64,000 nucleotides of DNA from Lewinellaceae bacterium (GCA_020636375.1 JACJXZ010000010.1:1-64000); one strand, 5' to 3'; positions 26,928-35,753 are shown, numbered from the stretch's first letter. The notes: a model not told the origin generated them from the sequence alone. Numbers and translations: made by a program.

Positions 26928-28430
26928 TTGTCCTTACTCAAAAAACTAGCCGGAGAGACCGCCATATACGGCACGAGCAGCATCCTGAGCCGCCTGCTGC
27001 ACTACGTTATATTAACCCCTTATTTCACCCGCGTGTTCATGCAGGGCGAATATGGGGTAGTGTCGGATATGTATACCTGGGCGGCCCTGCTGCTGGTGCT
27101 GTTCACCTACCGGCTGGAGACGGCCTTCTTCCGCTTCGGCAGCCGCGACGAGGATATGGAGCGGAGCTTTTCGACGGCTTCCATCTCCCTGCTGGCTTCC
27201 ACTATCGTGCTGACGGTACTATTTATATGGTGTGCCCAGCCCATTGCCGACTGGCTGAAGTACCCCCAGCACCCGGAATACGTCGTTTGGTTTGCCTTCA
27301 TCATCGCTTTTGATGCGCTGGCGGCTATTCCTTTTGCCCGCCTGAGATTGGAAAACCGGCCCATCCGGTTTGCAGCCGTCAAGACGCTGAATATCGTCAT
27401 CAACATCGTTTTCATCTTCCTCTTCCTGGAGGCCTGGCCCTGGCTGCTGGACAACGGCTGGGGCATCCTGGAGGATTATTACCATCCGGAGCAGCGCATC
27501 TCCTACGTCTTTTTTTCCAACTTCCTGGCCAGCGGTTTTGTCCTCCTGCTCTTATCGCCCCTCTATTTCCGCATCCGGCTGCGCTTCGACCGGGAACTCT
27601 GGCAGCGCATGATCGTCTACGCCGCCCCCCTGGTCATCGTCGGCATCGCCGGGGTGATCAACCAGCTGATCGGCATCCCCATGCTCAAGGAGCTGGCCTC
27701 CGACGACCTGGCCTACAACAAGCGCATGATGGGCATCTACAGCGCTGCCTCCAAGCTGGCGGTGCTGATGAACCTGTTCACCCAGGCCTTCAACTACGCA
27801 GCGGAACCTTTCTTCTTCAAAAATGCCGGCCGCTCGGACAAGGACAAGGTCTACGCCCAGGTGGGGCAGGCCTTTGCCCTGGTGGGCAGCGTCGTTTTCC
27901 TGGGCATCATGCTCTATCTCGACGTGGTCCAGTATTTTATCGGCAAGGATTTCCGGGAGGGGCTGGGCGTGGTCCCCCTGCTCCTGCTGGCCTATCTGTT
28001 CCTGGGCCTGTACTACAATTTCTCCATCTGGTACAAACTGGCCGACCGCACCATCATCGGCGGCTACATCGCCCTGGGCGGTTCGGCTATCACCATCGCC
28101 CTCAATGTCTGGCTCATCCCGGATTACGGTTACTACGGCCCGGGCTGGGCGGCCCTGGCCTGCTACCTGTTTATGGCCGGGGCGAGCTACTGGACGGGGC
28201 AGCGGTATTATCCTATTAACTACCCGGTGGGGCGGATGGCGGTTTACATTCTCCTGGCGGCGGCTTTTTACGGTGGGAGCGAGATGCTGCGGGGAGCCAT
28301 TAATGGGCGGATTTGGGTGAGCCTGCTGGTTAATACCGGATTAATGCTGGGCTATCTGGCTATTTTGTATTTTATGGAAAGGCGGCAGGTTAACCGGATA
28401 CTTAATATCGGAAAGAAAGCATCCTTATAA
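26928..28430 (+). CDS. Polysaccharide/lipid-linked oligosaccharide flippase (MATE/MVF-type)
   Basis: A 500-residue integral membrane protein with about 12-14 helices, in the polysaccharide biosynthesis (Wzx-like) group of the MOP superfamily. The start KKLAGETAIYGTSSILSRLL and the segment TPYFTRVFMQGEYGVVSDMY are typical of this group in Bacteroidota. It starts with TTG at 26928, because no ATG lies between the promoter-like element and the conserved N-terminus. It would move lipid-linked glycans across the inner membrane. No glycosyltransferase genes lie next to it, so the substrate is unknown. Confidence 0.88.
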   Translation: MSLLKKLAGETAIYGTSSILSRLLHYVILTPYFTRVFMQGEYGVVSDMYTWAALLLVLFTYRLETAFFRFGSRDEDMERSFSTASISLLASTIVLTVLFIWCAQPIADWLKYPQHPEYVVWFAFIIAFDALAAIPFARLRLENRPIRFAAVKTLNIVINIVFIFLFLEAWPWLLDNGWGILEDYYHPEQRISYVFFSNFLASGFVLLLLSPLYFRIRLRFDRELWQRMIVYAAPLVIVGIAGVINQLIGIPMLKELASDDLAYNKRMMGIYSAASKLAVLMNLFTQAFNYAAEPFFFKNAGRSDKDKVYAQVGQAFALVGSVVFLGIMLYLDVVQYFIGKDFREGLGVVPLLLLAYLFLGLYYNFSIWYKLADRTIIGGYIALGGSAITIALNVWLIPDYGYYGPGWAALACYLFMAGASYWTGQRYYPINYPVGRMAVYILLAAAFYGGSEMLRGAINGRIWVSLLVNTGLMLGYLAILYFMERRQVNRILNIGKKASL

Positions 28431-28547
28431 GGCTGGACAAGTTGCTGTTGTCGGTTGTTAGTTGCCAGTTAAGGAACCCCATTGTTCCGGCGGCCCCAAG
28501 GCCAAACCAGCAAACAACAACCCTACCCCGGCCAGCAAACCGATCCC

Positions 28548-29096
28548 TCACTGCTTAGGCGTACTCTGAAAAAGCACCACGTGTACCATCAATAACTTCA
28601 TGACCAGAGGAACGGACTCGTCCAGTTCGTCGACGACCACCCAATCCCGAGGGTCGCCTTCGAAGCTGGTGTACATCTCGAATTGCCCGGCGGAGCTGCT
28701 GCGGATTGTCCATTCGTCCCAGATGTTGCCATAGCGGCTGTAGAGCGTGAGGGTATGGTTGCCGTCCGCGATGCGCCACTCGCGGAAGTTGCCGCGCCAG
28801 ACGGTGCGGGCGGTGGCGATCTGGTTGTCGCCCCGGGCCTCCCACTCGTTGAGGTCTTCCCGCCATTTGAGCTTGATCGTTCCGGTGGATTCGCCCAGGC
28901 GGTACTGCCATTCCGTCCAGTTGTCCTGCATGGGCCAGCGGTGGCGCAGCTCGCCTTCTTCCTCCTCATCAGTGGTGTACAGGAGCCATTCGGCGAAGCT
29001 GTCGTTCCAGCGCGTGGCGGCACCGGTGAGTGCCTGGGCGGGGAGCGTGTCGGCAGAAAAGAGGGTAGCCAATAATGTTATGATGAATATCTTCAT
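28548..29096 (-). CDS. Secreted Trp-rich hypothetical protein
   Basis: A 182-residue protein with a signal peptide (MKIFIITLLATLFSADTLPAQA). The mature part is a series of about seven imperfect repeats of 15-20 residues centred on W-x(2,3)-W or W-x-x-W-x-(I/L) (for example NWTEWQYRLG, LNEWEARG, FREWRIADG, IWDEWTIRS), suggesting a beta-solenoid or small propeller. I do not recognise a family; it may be found only in close relatives. A hydrophobic C-terminal stretch (VPLVMKLLMVHVVLFQ) is present. Standing alone, on the strand opposite to the flippase. Confidence 0.7.
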   Translation of the reverse strand: MKIFIITLLATLFSADTLPAQALTGAATRWNDSFAEWLLYTTDEEEEGELRHRWPMQDNWTEWQYRLGESTGTIKLKWREDLNEWEARGDNQIATARTVWRGNFREWRIADGNHTLTLYSRYGNIWDEWTIRSSSAGQFEMYTSFEGDPRDWVVVDELDESVPLVMKLLMVHVVLFQSTPKQ

Positions 29097-29436
29097 GCCT
29101 GTTAAACGCCGGAAAAGGCCGAAAGGGTGTTAAATAGCTGTTAATGTGCCGTTTGGAACAAGGGATTCCCTACTGTCAATACTTCGTGGCGTTTTCATAA
29201 CATGCTGGTAACTATTTAGCAGCCCTCCGCTTTTTAGCCACGAAGACACCAGGCCCACCTAAATAGTTACAAATAAATAAGGGGTGTTCGCGAGCGTCTG
29301 TGACGCGATGCGGTACAATTTGCCAGTCTCCGACTGGCGTGATCTATCAAATAGGTTGATTTACGCCAGTCGGAGACTGGCAGGGTATGCCGCATCAAGG
29401 CTACAGCCTCTCGCGAACGGCAAAAAACGCCGACCC
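29097..29436. other. Intergenic region with palindromic element A copy 3
   Basis: About 340 bases without a gene. A fragment TTAGCCACGAAGACACCAGG (about 29235-29254) resembles a repeat end at 50164, and element A fills 29287-29417. Confidence 0.6.
29287..29417. repeat. Palindromic element A, copy 3, 131 bp
   Basis: TTCGCGAG (29287-29294) to CTCGCGAA (29410-29417). The inner dyad GCCAGTCTCCGACTGGC and its downstream partner GCCAGTCGGAGACTGGC are near perfect, and TGCGGTACAA pairs with TATGCCGCATC. It is the shortest and most regular of the three copies. Confidence 0.9.
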
Positions 29437-29826
29437 CTAAAACGGCAAGTCATCATCCGCCGCGTCTCCTCCTCCCCCTCCATCCGATGCCGGCTCGTTC
29501 TCCGGCGAAGGGAAGAAGCCGCCGCCGCTGTCGGCCGCCGGGGGGGGCGCTGCCTGGGCGCTCGCTTTTTCCAGGCGCCAGGCGTTGAGGTTGGTAAAAT
29601 ACTTGCCCTGCCATTCCCGGCCCCGAAGGTCGAAGTGGACCTTCATTTCTTCCCCCTCCTCAAAGGGGTCGAGCAGGGCGCAGCGGTCCTGGACGAGCTG
29701 GAATTTAACGTATTGGGGGTAGTTCCCGCTTTCCACCAGAATGACGAATTCTCTGGCCTGGAAGGAGTCCGTCTTGTTTTCGGTCTCGTACTTCTTGTGG
29801 AGTTTTCCTTCTACTTCAAAAGACAT
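29437..29826 (-). CDS. DUF3127 protein with an SSB-like acidic tip
   Basis: A 129-residue protein of the DUF3127 family, common in Bacteroidota. Residues 1-90 look like an OB-fold (FEVEGKLHKKYETENKTDSF, then REFVILVES, KFQLVQDRCALLDPF and KVHFDLRGREW). The rest is a Gly/Pro/Ala/Ser-rich linker ending in DDDLPF. This end is almost the same as the protein-interaction tip of single-stranded DNA-binding protein (DDDIPF). I infer an ssDNA-binding protein that recruits repair or replication partners. It is a single gene with repeats on both sides. Confidence 0.85.
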   Translation of the reverse strand: MSFEVEGKLHKKYETENKTDSFQAREFVILVESGNYPQYVKFQLVQDRCALLDPFEEGEEMKVHFDLRGREWQGKYFTNLNAWRLEKASAQAAPPPAADSGGGFFPSPENEPASDGGGGGDAADDDLPF

Positions 29827-30420
29827 AGGATGAGTTTCTTGGCTGTGTTCTGAAAAAGGCTTCCAAAAATACGAAAAAAAGACGAGGAATCGGAAAGCCG
29901 GACGAGGATTATTCGTGGAGGGGTTAGGATTATTGACGAGGGTGGCTGGTATCCGGTGGGGATGGACGAGGATGGACGAGTTTTTGACTAACTGGACATG
30001 ACAGGGCTGGAGCAGACAGGATGAACAGGATTACAGGATGCGCGGGCCTTTAGGGGGGAAACAGCCGGGGATGGACAGGGTTTGGTGCCTGGTTTTTGCA
30101 GCTTCCCCTTTCTCCGCCCGCTGTAGCTCTGCGAAGGCGGGAGGGGCTGAACAGACAGGATGAGCAGGATTGGCAGGGCGTGCCGCTTCTAATTGGCGCG
30201 TTTTTTAGACAGGATTCACAGGATTGACAGGATGGGCAACATTATGGCTGGTAGCCTGGGTTTGGCAACTTCCCCCCTGTTGAGTGCCCGATTAGGCCTG
30301 GGTTGCCCCCCTAAACCCTATAGCCTAAGATTTACCCGGCCGGCCGGACGGGCCTAAAACCGGGCAATGGGTACAAAAAGGAATCGCGCCCTGTGGTTAT
30401 TTCACCGGGTAGAGCAAGCC
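29827..30420. other. Long intergenic region with two short tandem motifs
   Basis: About 594 bases without a supported gene. It holds scattered GACGAGG words (about 29880-29980) and then ACAGGAT(T) words (about 30010-30235). The rest is unremarkable, with a CCGGCCGGCCGG palindrome-like stretch near 30340. Confidence 0.6.
30014..30229. repeat. ACAGGAT(T) short interspersed repeats
   Basis: The word ACAGGAT or a near form occurs in three groups: about 30014-30040, 30150-30180 and 30210-30230. Within a group the spacing is often nine bases (GACAGGATT, CACAGGATT, GACAGGATG). Longer text such as AACAGACAGGATGAGCAGGATT is shared between groups. No coding frame. Confidence 0.75.
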
Positions 30421-31047
30421 TTATCGTTGAACGTATATTATATATTTCTCCTGATAATACGCCTCGTCAAAAAAGTCGGACAGCGGATATACCTCGGTAT
30501 AGGAGCCGCGGGGCAGGGCTTTGATCTCGGCCTTGATGTCGCCGCCCTTCAGGGTGATCAGGCCGTTGGGCAGGGCGTGCCGCTGCTGGGATTTGATGAG
30601 GGGGAAGCTCCAGCCCACCAGCTTGTCGAGGCTGGCTACTGCCCGGCAGACGACGAAGTCGAACTTCTGTTTCAGCTCCTCTGCCCGGATGTGGCAGGCC
30701 CGGGCATTGGCCAGGCCGAGGGTGCCAATGATCTCCTCGGCCACCATAATCTTCTTCCGGGTGCCGTCGACGAGGGTGAATGCCACCTGCGGGAAAAAGA
30801 TAGCCAGGGGGATGCCGGGCAGGCCGCCGCCGGTGCCCAGGTCCAGGATTTCGGCGCCGGGCGCGAAGTGGATCAGTCGGGTGATGCCCAGGCAGTGGAG
30901 GATGTGGTGGGCGTAGAGGTTGTCGATGTCCTTCCGGGAGATCACGTTGATCTTCTGGTTCCACTCCTGGTAGAGCGGGCCGAGCTGGGCCAGTTGCTGC
31001 TGCTGCAGCTCCGTAAGCTTGGGGAAATACTTCAGGAGGGTCTCCAT
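30421..31047 (-). CDS. rsmG: 16S rRNA m7G527 methyltransferase RsmG
   Basis: A 208-residue enzyme that methylates N7 of G527 in 16S rRNA. The N-terminal helix ends with WNQKINVISRKD, followed by the HHILHCL element and the SAM motif GAEILDLGTGGGLPGIPLAIFFP, all typical of RsmG. VVCRAVASLDKLV is the family's FDVVxSRA-like block. The ATG at 31047 is preferred over upstream starts that run out of frame through the neighbouring gene. It starts two bases past the stop of the pseudouridine synthase gene, forming an rRNA/RNA-modification operon with it. Confidence 0.95.
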   Translation of the reverse strand: METLLKYFPKLTELQQQQLAQLGPLYQEWNQKINVISRKDIDNLYAHHILHCLGITRLIHFAPGAEILDLGTGGGLPGIPLAIFFPQVAFTLVDGTRKKIMVAEEIIGTLGLANARACHIRAEELKQKFDFVVCRAVASLDKLVGWSFPLIKSQQRHALPNGLITLKGGDIKAEIKALPRGSYTEVYPLSDFFDEAYYQEKYIIYVQR

Positions 31048-31048
31048 A

Positions 31049-31747
31049 TTATGATATTTTTTCCAGGAGGGCCTGCCAGACCGGGTCGCCCTCCGGCAGC
31101 GGGGCCACCACTTCTTCCCATTCGCCGGATACCGGATGGAGGAAGCGCAGCTTCCAGGCGTGCAGGTGGATGGACCGGCCGGGGTTGCCGCGCCGGGCGC
31201 CGTATTTGACATCGCCCTTGATCGGGCAGCCGATGGCCGCCAGCTGTGCCCTGATCTGATGGTGGCGGCCGCTGTGCAGCCTGACCTCCAGCAGGTGGTA
31301 GTGGTCGGTGCTGCCCAGGTAGCGGTAGGCCATTTCGGCCTTTTTGCTGCCTGGCTGCTCCTGCCCGAATGCCAGGGCCCGGTTGCTCCTTCCGTCCTTC
31401 TTCAGGAAGTGGGCCAGGGTATCTTCATCTTTGGGCGGCTTTTCCTGTACGGCCGCCAGGTAGGTTTTCTCCACCTGCCGTTGCCGGAACTGTTCGTTGA
31501 GGCTCACCAGCGCTCCGTTTGTTTTCGCAAACAGCGTAACCCCGCTGGCGGGCCGGTCGAGCCGGTGGACGAGGTGAAGCTTCGACTTGCAGTAAATCTC
31601 TCCCAGGTTGATCAGCGCCCGGTCGCCGGTCTTGTCTTCCTGTACCGGCAGGCCGGCCGGCTTGTTGAAGGCGATGAGCTGGTTGTTTTTGTACAGCACC
31701 AGTTGCCCGATCGGGAACTCCTCCGGTGCTTCAGTCGACTTCTTCAT
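31049..31747 (-). CDS. RluA-family RNA pseudouridine synthase
   Basis: A 232-residue synthase with the catalytic motif LHLVHRLDRPASGV (Asp of HRLD), LVLYKNNQLIAFNKPAGLPV at its start, and LHSGRHHQIRAQLAAIGCPI with KYGARRG afterwards. No S4 domain is present, so it is a short RluA/TruC-like enzyme; the target RNA position is not evident. It overlaps the DUF4834 gene upstream by 17 bases and is followed by rsmG after one base, so all three are probably cotranscribed. Confidence 0.92.
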   Translation of the reverse strand: MKKSTEAPEEFPIGQLVLYKNNQLIAFNKPAGLPVQEDKTGDRALINLGEIYCKSKLHLVHRLDRPASGVTLFAKTNGALVSLNEQFRQRQVEKTYLAAVQEKPPKDEDTLAHFLKKDGRSNRALAFGQEQPGSKKAEMAYRYLGSTDHYHLLEVRLHSGRHHQIRAQLAAIGCPIKGDVKYGARRGNPGRSIHLHAWKLRFLHPVSGEWEEVVAPLPEGDPVWQALLEKIS

Positions 31748-31919
31748 AATCTATGTATTCGTCTTCCTCGCTGCCGGCGGCCTTTTTCCGGGGCGGTTGT
31801 TCATAATCGATGTGTTGCTTTTCCTGTTCATTGCTTCCGCTGCCGAGCGCGTTGGGGCCGAAGAAGTATTTGTACAGGGCATAAATGATGAGGCCGGTAA
31901 ATAACCATTTGAGTAACAT
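31731..31919 (-). CDS. Small DUF4834-type membrane protein
   Basis: A 62-residue protein: one N-terminal transmembrane helix (LLKWLFTGLIIYALYKYFFG), then an acidic, charged tail with EEDEYIDYEEVD at the end. This plan, and its position before modification genes, matches the DUF4834 family of Bacteroidota. Function unknown. It overlaps the RluA-type gene by 17 bases in another frame. Confidence 0.7.
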   Translation of the reverse strand: MLLKWLFTGLIIYALYKYFFGPNALGSGSNEQEKQHIDYEQPPRKKAAGSEEDEYIDYEEVD

Positions 31920-32044
31920 GCGGATCGTTTTTCAAAAAAATAGAATCGCCCGTCGGGAGGATTCTCTAAACAGGATGATGATAATAAGGCTTTTGTTGCA
32001 ATCTGCCTTATTTTGCGCGATACAATTTATCAGCAATAATTTTT

Positions 32045-32052
32045 TACTTTTG
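32045..32052 (+). promoter_or_regulatory. Candidate -7 element for the DUF2723-rpiB unit
   Basis: TACTTTTG fits TAnnTTTG and lies 85 bases before the DUF2723 start in an AT-rich stretch. No well-placed -33 TTTG was found (the nearest is 29 bases upstream). Confidence 0.4.
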
Positions 32053-32136
32053 CAGTTCAATTAGTTAAACCCACAGTGCAATTGATACGCAGCACTTTAC
32101 AGCAAGGTGGGATAGATTAAACAACAGGAACACTCA

Positions 32137-35100
32137 ATGGGATCAATGAAACGTCTACATACCGCTGCCGGCTGGCTGGTTTTTGCCATCGCGATGACGG
32201 TCTACTTCTTCTCGGCAGAACGCACCGGCAGCCTTTGGGATTGTGGGGAGTTTATCCTCGGCGCTTACAAGCTGCAGGTCGTACACCCCCCGGGAGCGCC
32301 GCTGTTCATGATTGTCGGGCGCATGTTCGCCTGGATCGCCGAGGTCTTTTCCGACGACCCAGCCGACATCGCCTTTGCAGTCAACCTCATGTCCGGCATC
32401 TGCACGGCCTTTGCGGCAACGTTCATCTGCTGGGTCACCATCATTCTCGGCCGCCTCGCCCTGGTGGGGCGGGAAGGAGCGCTGGATTCCGGGCAGTCGA
32501 TCGCCCTGGCGGGCGCCGGCCTGGCCGCCGGCCTGTCTACGGCTTTTGCCACATCGGTATGGTTCTCCGCAGTGGAAGGGGAGGTGTACGCCATGTCTAC
32601 CTTCTTCACCACGCTGACCCTGTGGGCGATGATGAAATGGTACAGCCTGCCCGACAACCAGTCGGCCGACCGCTGGTTCCTCTTTGCCATATACGCCGCC
32701 GGCTTGTCGATCGGGGTTCACCTCCTGAGCATCCTCACCTTTCCGGCCCTGGCGCTTTTCTATTATTATAAGAAATACGAAAACCACACCTGGAAGGGCA
32801 CGCTTGCCGCCGTTGGTGCCGGCGTCCTGGCCATTGTCGCCATTCAGTCGCTGGTGATCGTCGGGATACCGAAGCTGTGGGGCGCTATGGAGCTGTTTAC
32901 GGTCAACAGCCTGGGGCTGCCCATCAATTCCGGTATTGTTCCGACCCTCCTGATCATCGGCGCCGTTATCTTCCTCGGCCTGCGCTACGCCCACCAGAGG
33001 CGGAGCCTGGCCCTGCAGCACCTGATCGTCGGCGCTACCCTGGTGGTCATCGGCTTTTCCACGATCGGCGTCATCGTCGTGCGCGCCAATGCCGACCCCC
33101 CCATCAATATGAACGATCCCCGGGACGCCATGCGCCTCATTCCCTACCTCAACCGCGAGCAGTACGGAGAGCGCGCGCTGCTGCGGGGGCCGCACTTCGA
33201 CGCCAAACCCATCCAGTCGGAAACGGAAGACCGCTACGGCGAAGTGGACGGCCACTATGAGATCGTAGACCAGAAGATATCCTACGTCTACCGCGACGCC
33301 GATAAGATGCTCTTCCCCCGGATGGGCGATTATACCCAGGGCCGGCCCTCCCTCTATAAGCGCTGGATGGGCCTCGACCCCAATGCCCCTCTGCCTCCCG
33401 GCCGCCCCAATCAGGCCGACAACATCAAGTTCCTGTTCAATTACCAGCTGGGCTGGATGTACTGGCGCTATTTCATGTGGAATTTCGCCGGCCGCCAGAA
33501 CGGCGAGCAGGGATTCTACCCCTGGGATAAATCCAGCGGCCACTGGATTTCCGGCATTTCTTTCCTGGACAGCTGGCGCCTGTACAACCAGAGCGAGCTG
33601 CCCCCCGCAATAAAGAACGACAAAGGGCGCAACAAATACTACCTGCTGCCTTTCCTGTTTGGTATCATCGGCGTTTTCTTCCATTTCCGGAAACGGAACA
33701 ACGAGGCGCTGGCCGTGCTGGCCCTTTTCATCATCACCGGCATCGGCATAACCATCTATTCCAACCAGCCGCCCAACGAACCCCGGGAGCGGGATTACGT
33801 ATTGGTGGGTTCCATATTCACCTATTGTATATGGATCGGCATGGCGGTGCTCGCCCTCTTCGAACAGCTTCGGGAACGGATCGGGCAAAGCGGCCCGGTA
33901 GCGGCGGCGCTGGCCTCCGTCGTTGTCCTGAGCGCCCCCGTGCTCATGGGCACACAGAACTTCGACGACCACAGCCGTATCCACCATACCGGCGCCCGCG
34001 ATTACGCCTCCAATTTCCTGAACAGCTGCGAGCCCAACGCCATCATCTTTACTTACGGCGACAACGATACCTACCCGCTCTGGTACGCCCAGGAGGTGGA
34101 AGGCATCCGCAAGGATGTGCGGGTGGTCAACCTGAGCCTCATCGCGGTCGACTGGTACATCAACCTGCTGCGCCGCAAGGTGAACGATTCGCCGCCGATC
34201 AAAATGTCCATCCCGAAGGATGCCCTCCGAGGCAAAAAGCGGAACCAGGTCTTCTACTATAACCCCAGCGGGCAGGACCGCCCCCAGACACTGGAGGACT
34301 TCATCCGCTTTATCGGCGAAGACCATCCCCTGCCCACCCAGTCGGGCCGGGAGATCGAAAGCCACTACCGGACCCAGAACGTGTTCATTCCCGTCAACCG
34401 GGAAGCCGTGCTGTCCAGCGGCGTAGTCGGCATCGAAGACACGGCCAGTATCGTCCCCGCCATCCCGCTCAAGCTGCAGGGGAAAGATTATCTCATTAAA
34501 GATGAAGTGGCCATCCTCGACATCATCTCTTCCAACCTCTGGGAGCGGCCCATCTACTTTGCGGTGACCTGCCGGCAGGACAAGCTCTTCGGGCTGGACG
34601 ACTACCTCGAGCTGGAAGGCCTGGCCCTGCGCATCGTGCCCAAACGCACGCCGAGCGAGCCGCAGTACGGCATCATCGGCAGCGGAGGAGTGAATACGGA
34701 TGCCGTCTATGAGCATGTGATGGAGAAGTTCCGCTGGGGCAACTTCGACAAGTACGACCTATTCGTCGACCGTTCCTATGCTCCCAGCGTACAAAGCCAC
34801 CAGCTGAGCATGCGCCGGGCGGCGCTGAAAATGCTGCAGGAAGGCAAGAAGCAGCAGGCTACAGACTTGATCGACAAGTATTTCGAGGCTTTTCCCGATA
34901 TGAATTTCCCCTACGACTACCGGGCTTATTACATGATCAGCGTATATCTGACGGCGGACGCCTATGAAAAGGCCAAACCACACATGGCCATTCTTGCCGA
35001 CCGGGTGGCCAACCACCTGCGGTTTTACAACTCCATAGACCCGGACGTGCTGAGTTCGAGCTTCGAAACGGAATACCTGCTGGCGATGCGCACCAAGGAC

Positions 35101-35223
35101 GACCTCCTTCGGGATGCGAGCCAGAACCAGGATACGGAATTTGTCAAAGAACTGCAGGCTAAATTCCAGCCGTTCCAGATACAGGCAACTGAAAACTTTG
35201 CGCCGCCATCCGGAAACCGGTAA
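32137..35223 (+). CDS. Large DUF2723 membrane glycosyltransferase-like protein
   Basis: A 1028-residue protein. Residues 1-330 contain about nine membrane helices with the DUF2723 signature GSLWDCGEFILGAYKLQVVHPPGAP. More helices lie around residues 510-620, and the C-terminal 400 residues are soluble, with ITYGDNDTYPLWYAQEVEG-like text (residues about 640-660). DUF2723 is the GT117 family that includes human TMEM260, an O-mannosyltransferase. In Bacteroidota such proteins are large and often single. I expect an envelope protein glycosyltransferase; donor and acceptor are unknown. The Asp-Cys-Gly-Glu in the first loop is the probable catalytic acid region. rpiB follows after three bases. Confidence 0.85.
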   Translation: MGSMKRLHTAAGWLVFAIAMTVYFFSAERTGSLWDCGEFILGAYKLQVVHPPGAPLFMIVGRMFAWIAEVFSDDPADIAFAVNLMSGICTAFAATFICWVTIILGRLALVGREGALDSGQSIALAGAGLAAGLSTAFATSVWFSAVEGEVYAMSTFFTTLTLWAMMKWYSLPDNQSADRWFLFAIYAAGLSIGVHLLSILTFPALALFYYYKKYENHTWKGTLAAVGAGVLAIVAIQSLVIVGIPKLWGAMELFTVNSLGLPINSGIVPTLLIIGAVIFLGLRYAHQRRSLALQHLIVGATLVVIGFSTIGVIVVRANADPPINMNDPRDAMRLIPYLNREQYGERALLRGPHFDAKPIQSETEDRYGEVDGHYEIVDQKISYVYRDADKMLFPRMGDYTQGRPSLYKRWMGLDPNAPLPPGRPNQADNIKFLFNYQLGWMYWRYFMWNFAGRQNGEQGFYPWDKSSGHWISGISFLDSWRLYNQSELPPAIKNDKGRNKYYLLPFLFGIIGVFFHFRKRNNEALAVLALFIITGIGITIYSNQPPNEPRERDYVLVGSIFTYCIWIGMAVLALFEQLRERIGQSGPVAAALASVVVLSAPVLMGTQNFDDHSRIHHTGARDYASNFLNSCEPNAIIFTYGDNDTYPLWYAQEVEGIRKDVRVVNLSLIAVDWYINLLRRKVNDSPPIKMSIPKDALRGKKRNQVFYYNPSGQDRPQTLEDFIRFIGEDHPLPTQSGREIESHYRTQNVFIPVNREAVLSSGVVGIEDTASIVPAIPLKLQGKDYLIKDEVAILDIISSNLWERPIYFAVTCRQDKLFGLDDYLELEGLALRIVPKRTPSEPQYGIIGSGGVNTDAVYEHVMEKFRWGNFDKYDLFVDRSYAPSVQSHQLSMRRAALKMLQEGKKQQATDLIDKYFEAFPDMNFPYDYRAYYMISVYLTADAYEKAKPHMAILADRVANHLRFYNSIDPDVLSSSFETEYLLAMRTKDDLLRDASQNQDTEFVKELQAKFQPFQIQATENFAPPSGNR

Positions 35224-35226
35224 GAC

Positions 35227-35664
35227 ATGGACAAAAAAATAGCTATCGGCTGCGACCATGCGGGCTTTCCCTACAAAAACAGCATCGCGAGCCTGCTGCG
35301 GTCAAAAGGCATCGAAGTGGTCGACTTCGGGACCAACTCGGCGGAATCCGTCGACTATCCTGACTTCGCCCATCCGGTTGCTGAAGAAGTCGGGGCGGGG
35401 AAAGCCGCCATGGGCATCGTCCTGTGCGGCAGTGGCAACGGAATCGCGATGACGGTGAACAAGCACCGGGACGTCCGCGCCGCCATCTGCTGGAACGAGG
35501 AGCTGGCCCGCCTGGCCCGGCAGCACAACGACGCCAACGTCCTGTCCATCCCCGTCCGCTTCGTTACCGAAGAGCTGGCGCTGGCCATGGTGGAGGCTTT
35601 TCTGTCCAGCGATTTTGAGGGGGGGCGCCACGCCCGCCGGGTAGGGAAGATCAATCCCGGGTGA
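35227..35664 (+). CDS. rpiB: Ribose 5-phosphate isomerase B
   Basis: A 145-residue RpiB/LacAB isomerase that interconverts ribulose 5-phosphate and ribose 5-phosphate. It has IAIGCDHAGFPYK at the start, VDYPDFAHPVAEEV, the catalytic cysteine in GIVLCGSGNGIAMTVNK, and the HNDANVLSIPVRF block. Length is normal for the family. It starts three bases after the DUF2723 stop, so it is cotranscribed with that gene, though no functional link is obvious. Confidence 0.95.
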   Translation: MDKKIAIGCDHAGFPYKNSIASLLRSKGIEVVDFGTNSAESVDYPDFAHPVAEEVGAGKAAMGIVLCGSGNGIAMTVNKHRDVRAAICWNEELARLARQHNDANVLSIPVRFVTEELALAMVEAFLSSDFEGGRHARRVGKINPG

Positions 35665-35753
35665 AAGTAGGAGAAGAAACGCAGCGAATGGCAATCGGCG
35701 GACGTATTCCGGCGTTATTGTTTAACAAACCAATATCCACAAAAGAATATCTT

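Noticed and set aside
32155..34716. Long open frame of over 850 codons on the strand opposite to the DUF2723 gene
   Set aside because: It is an antisense shadow in GC-rich DNA: low-complexity, no domain pattern, while the plus strand shows clear membrane helices and family motifs.
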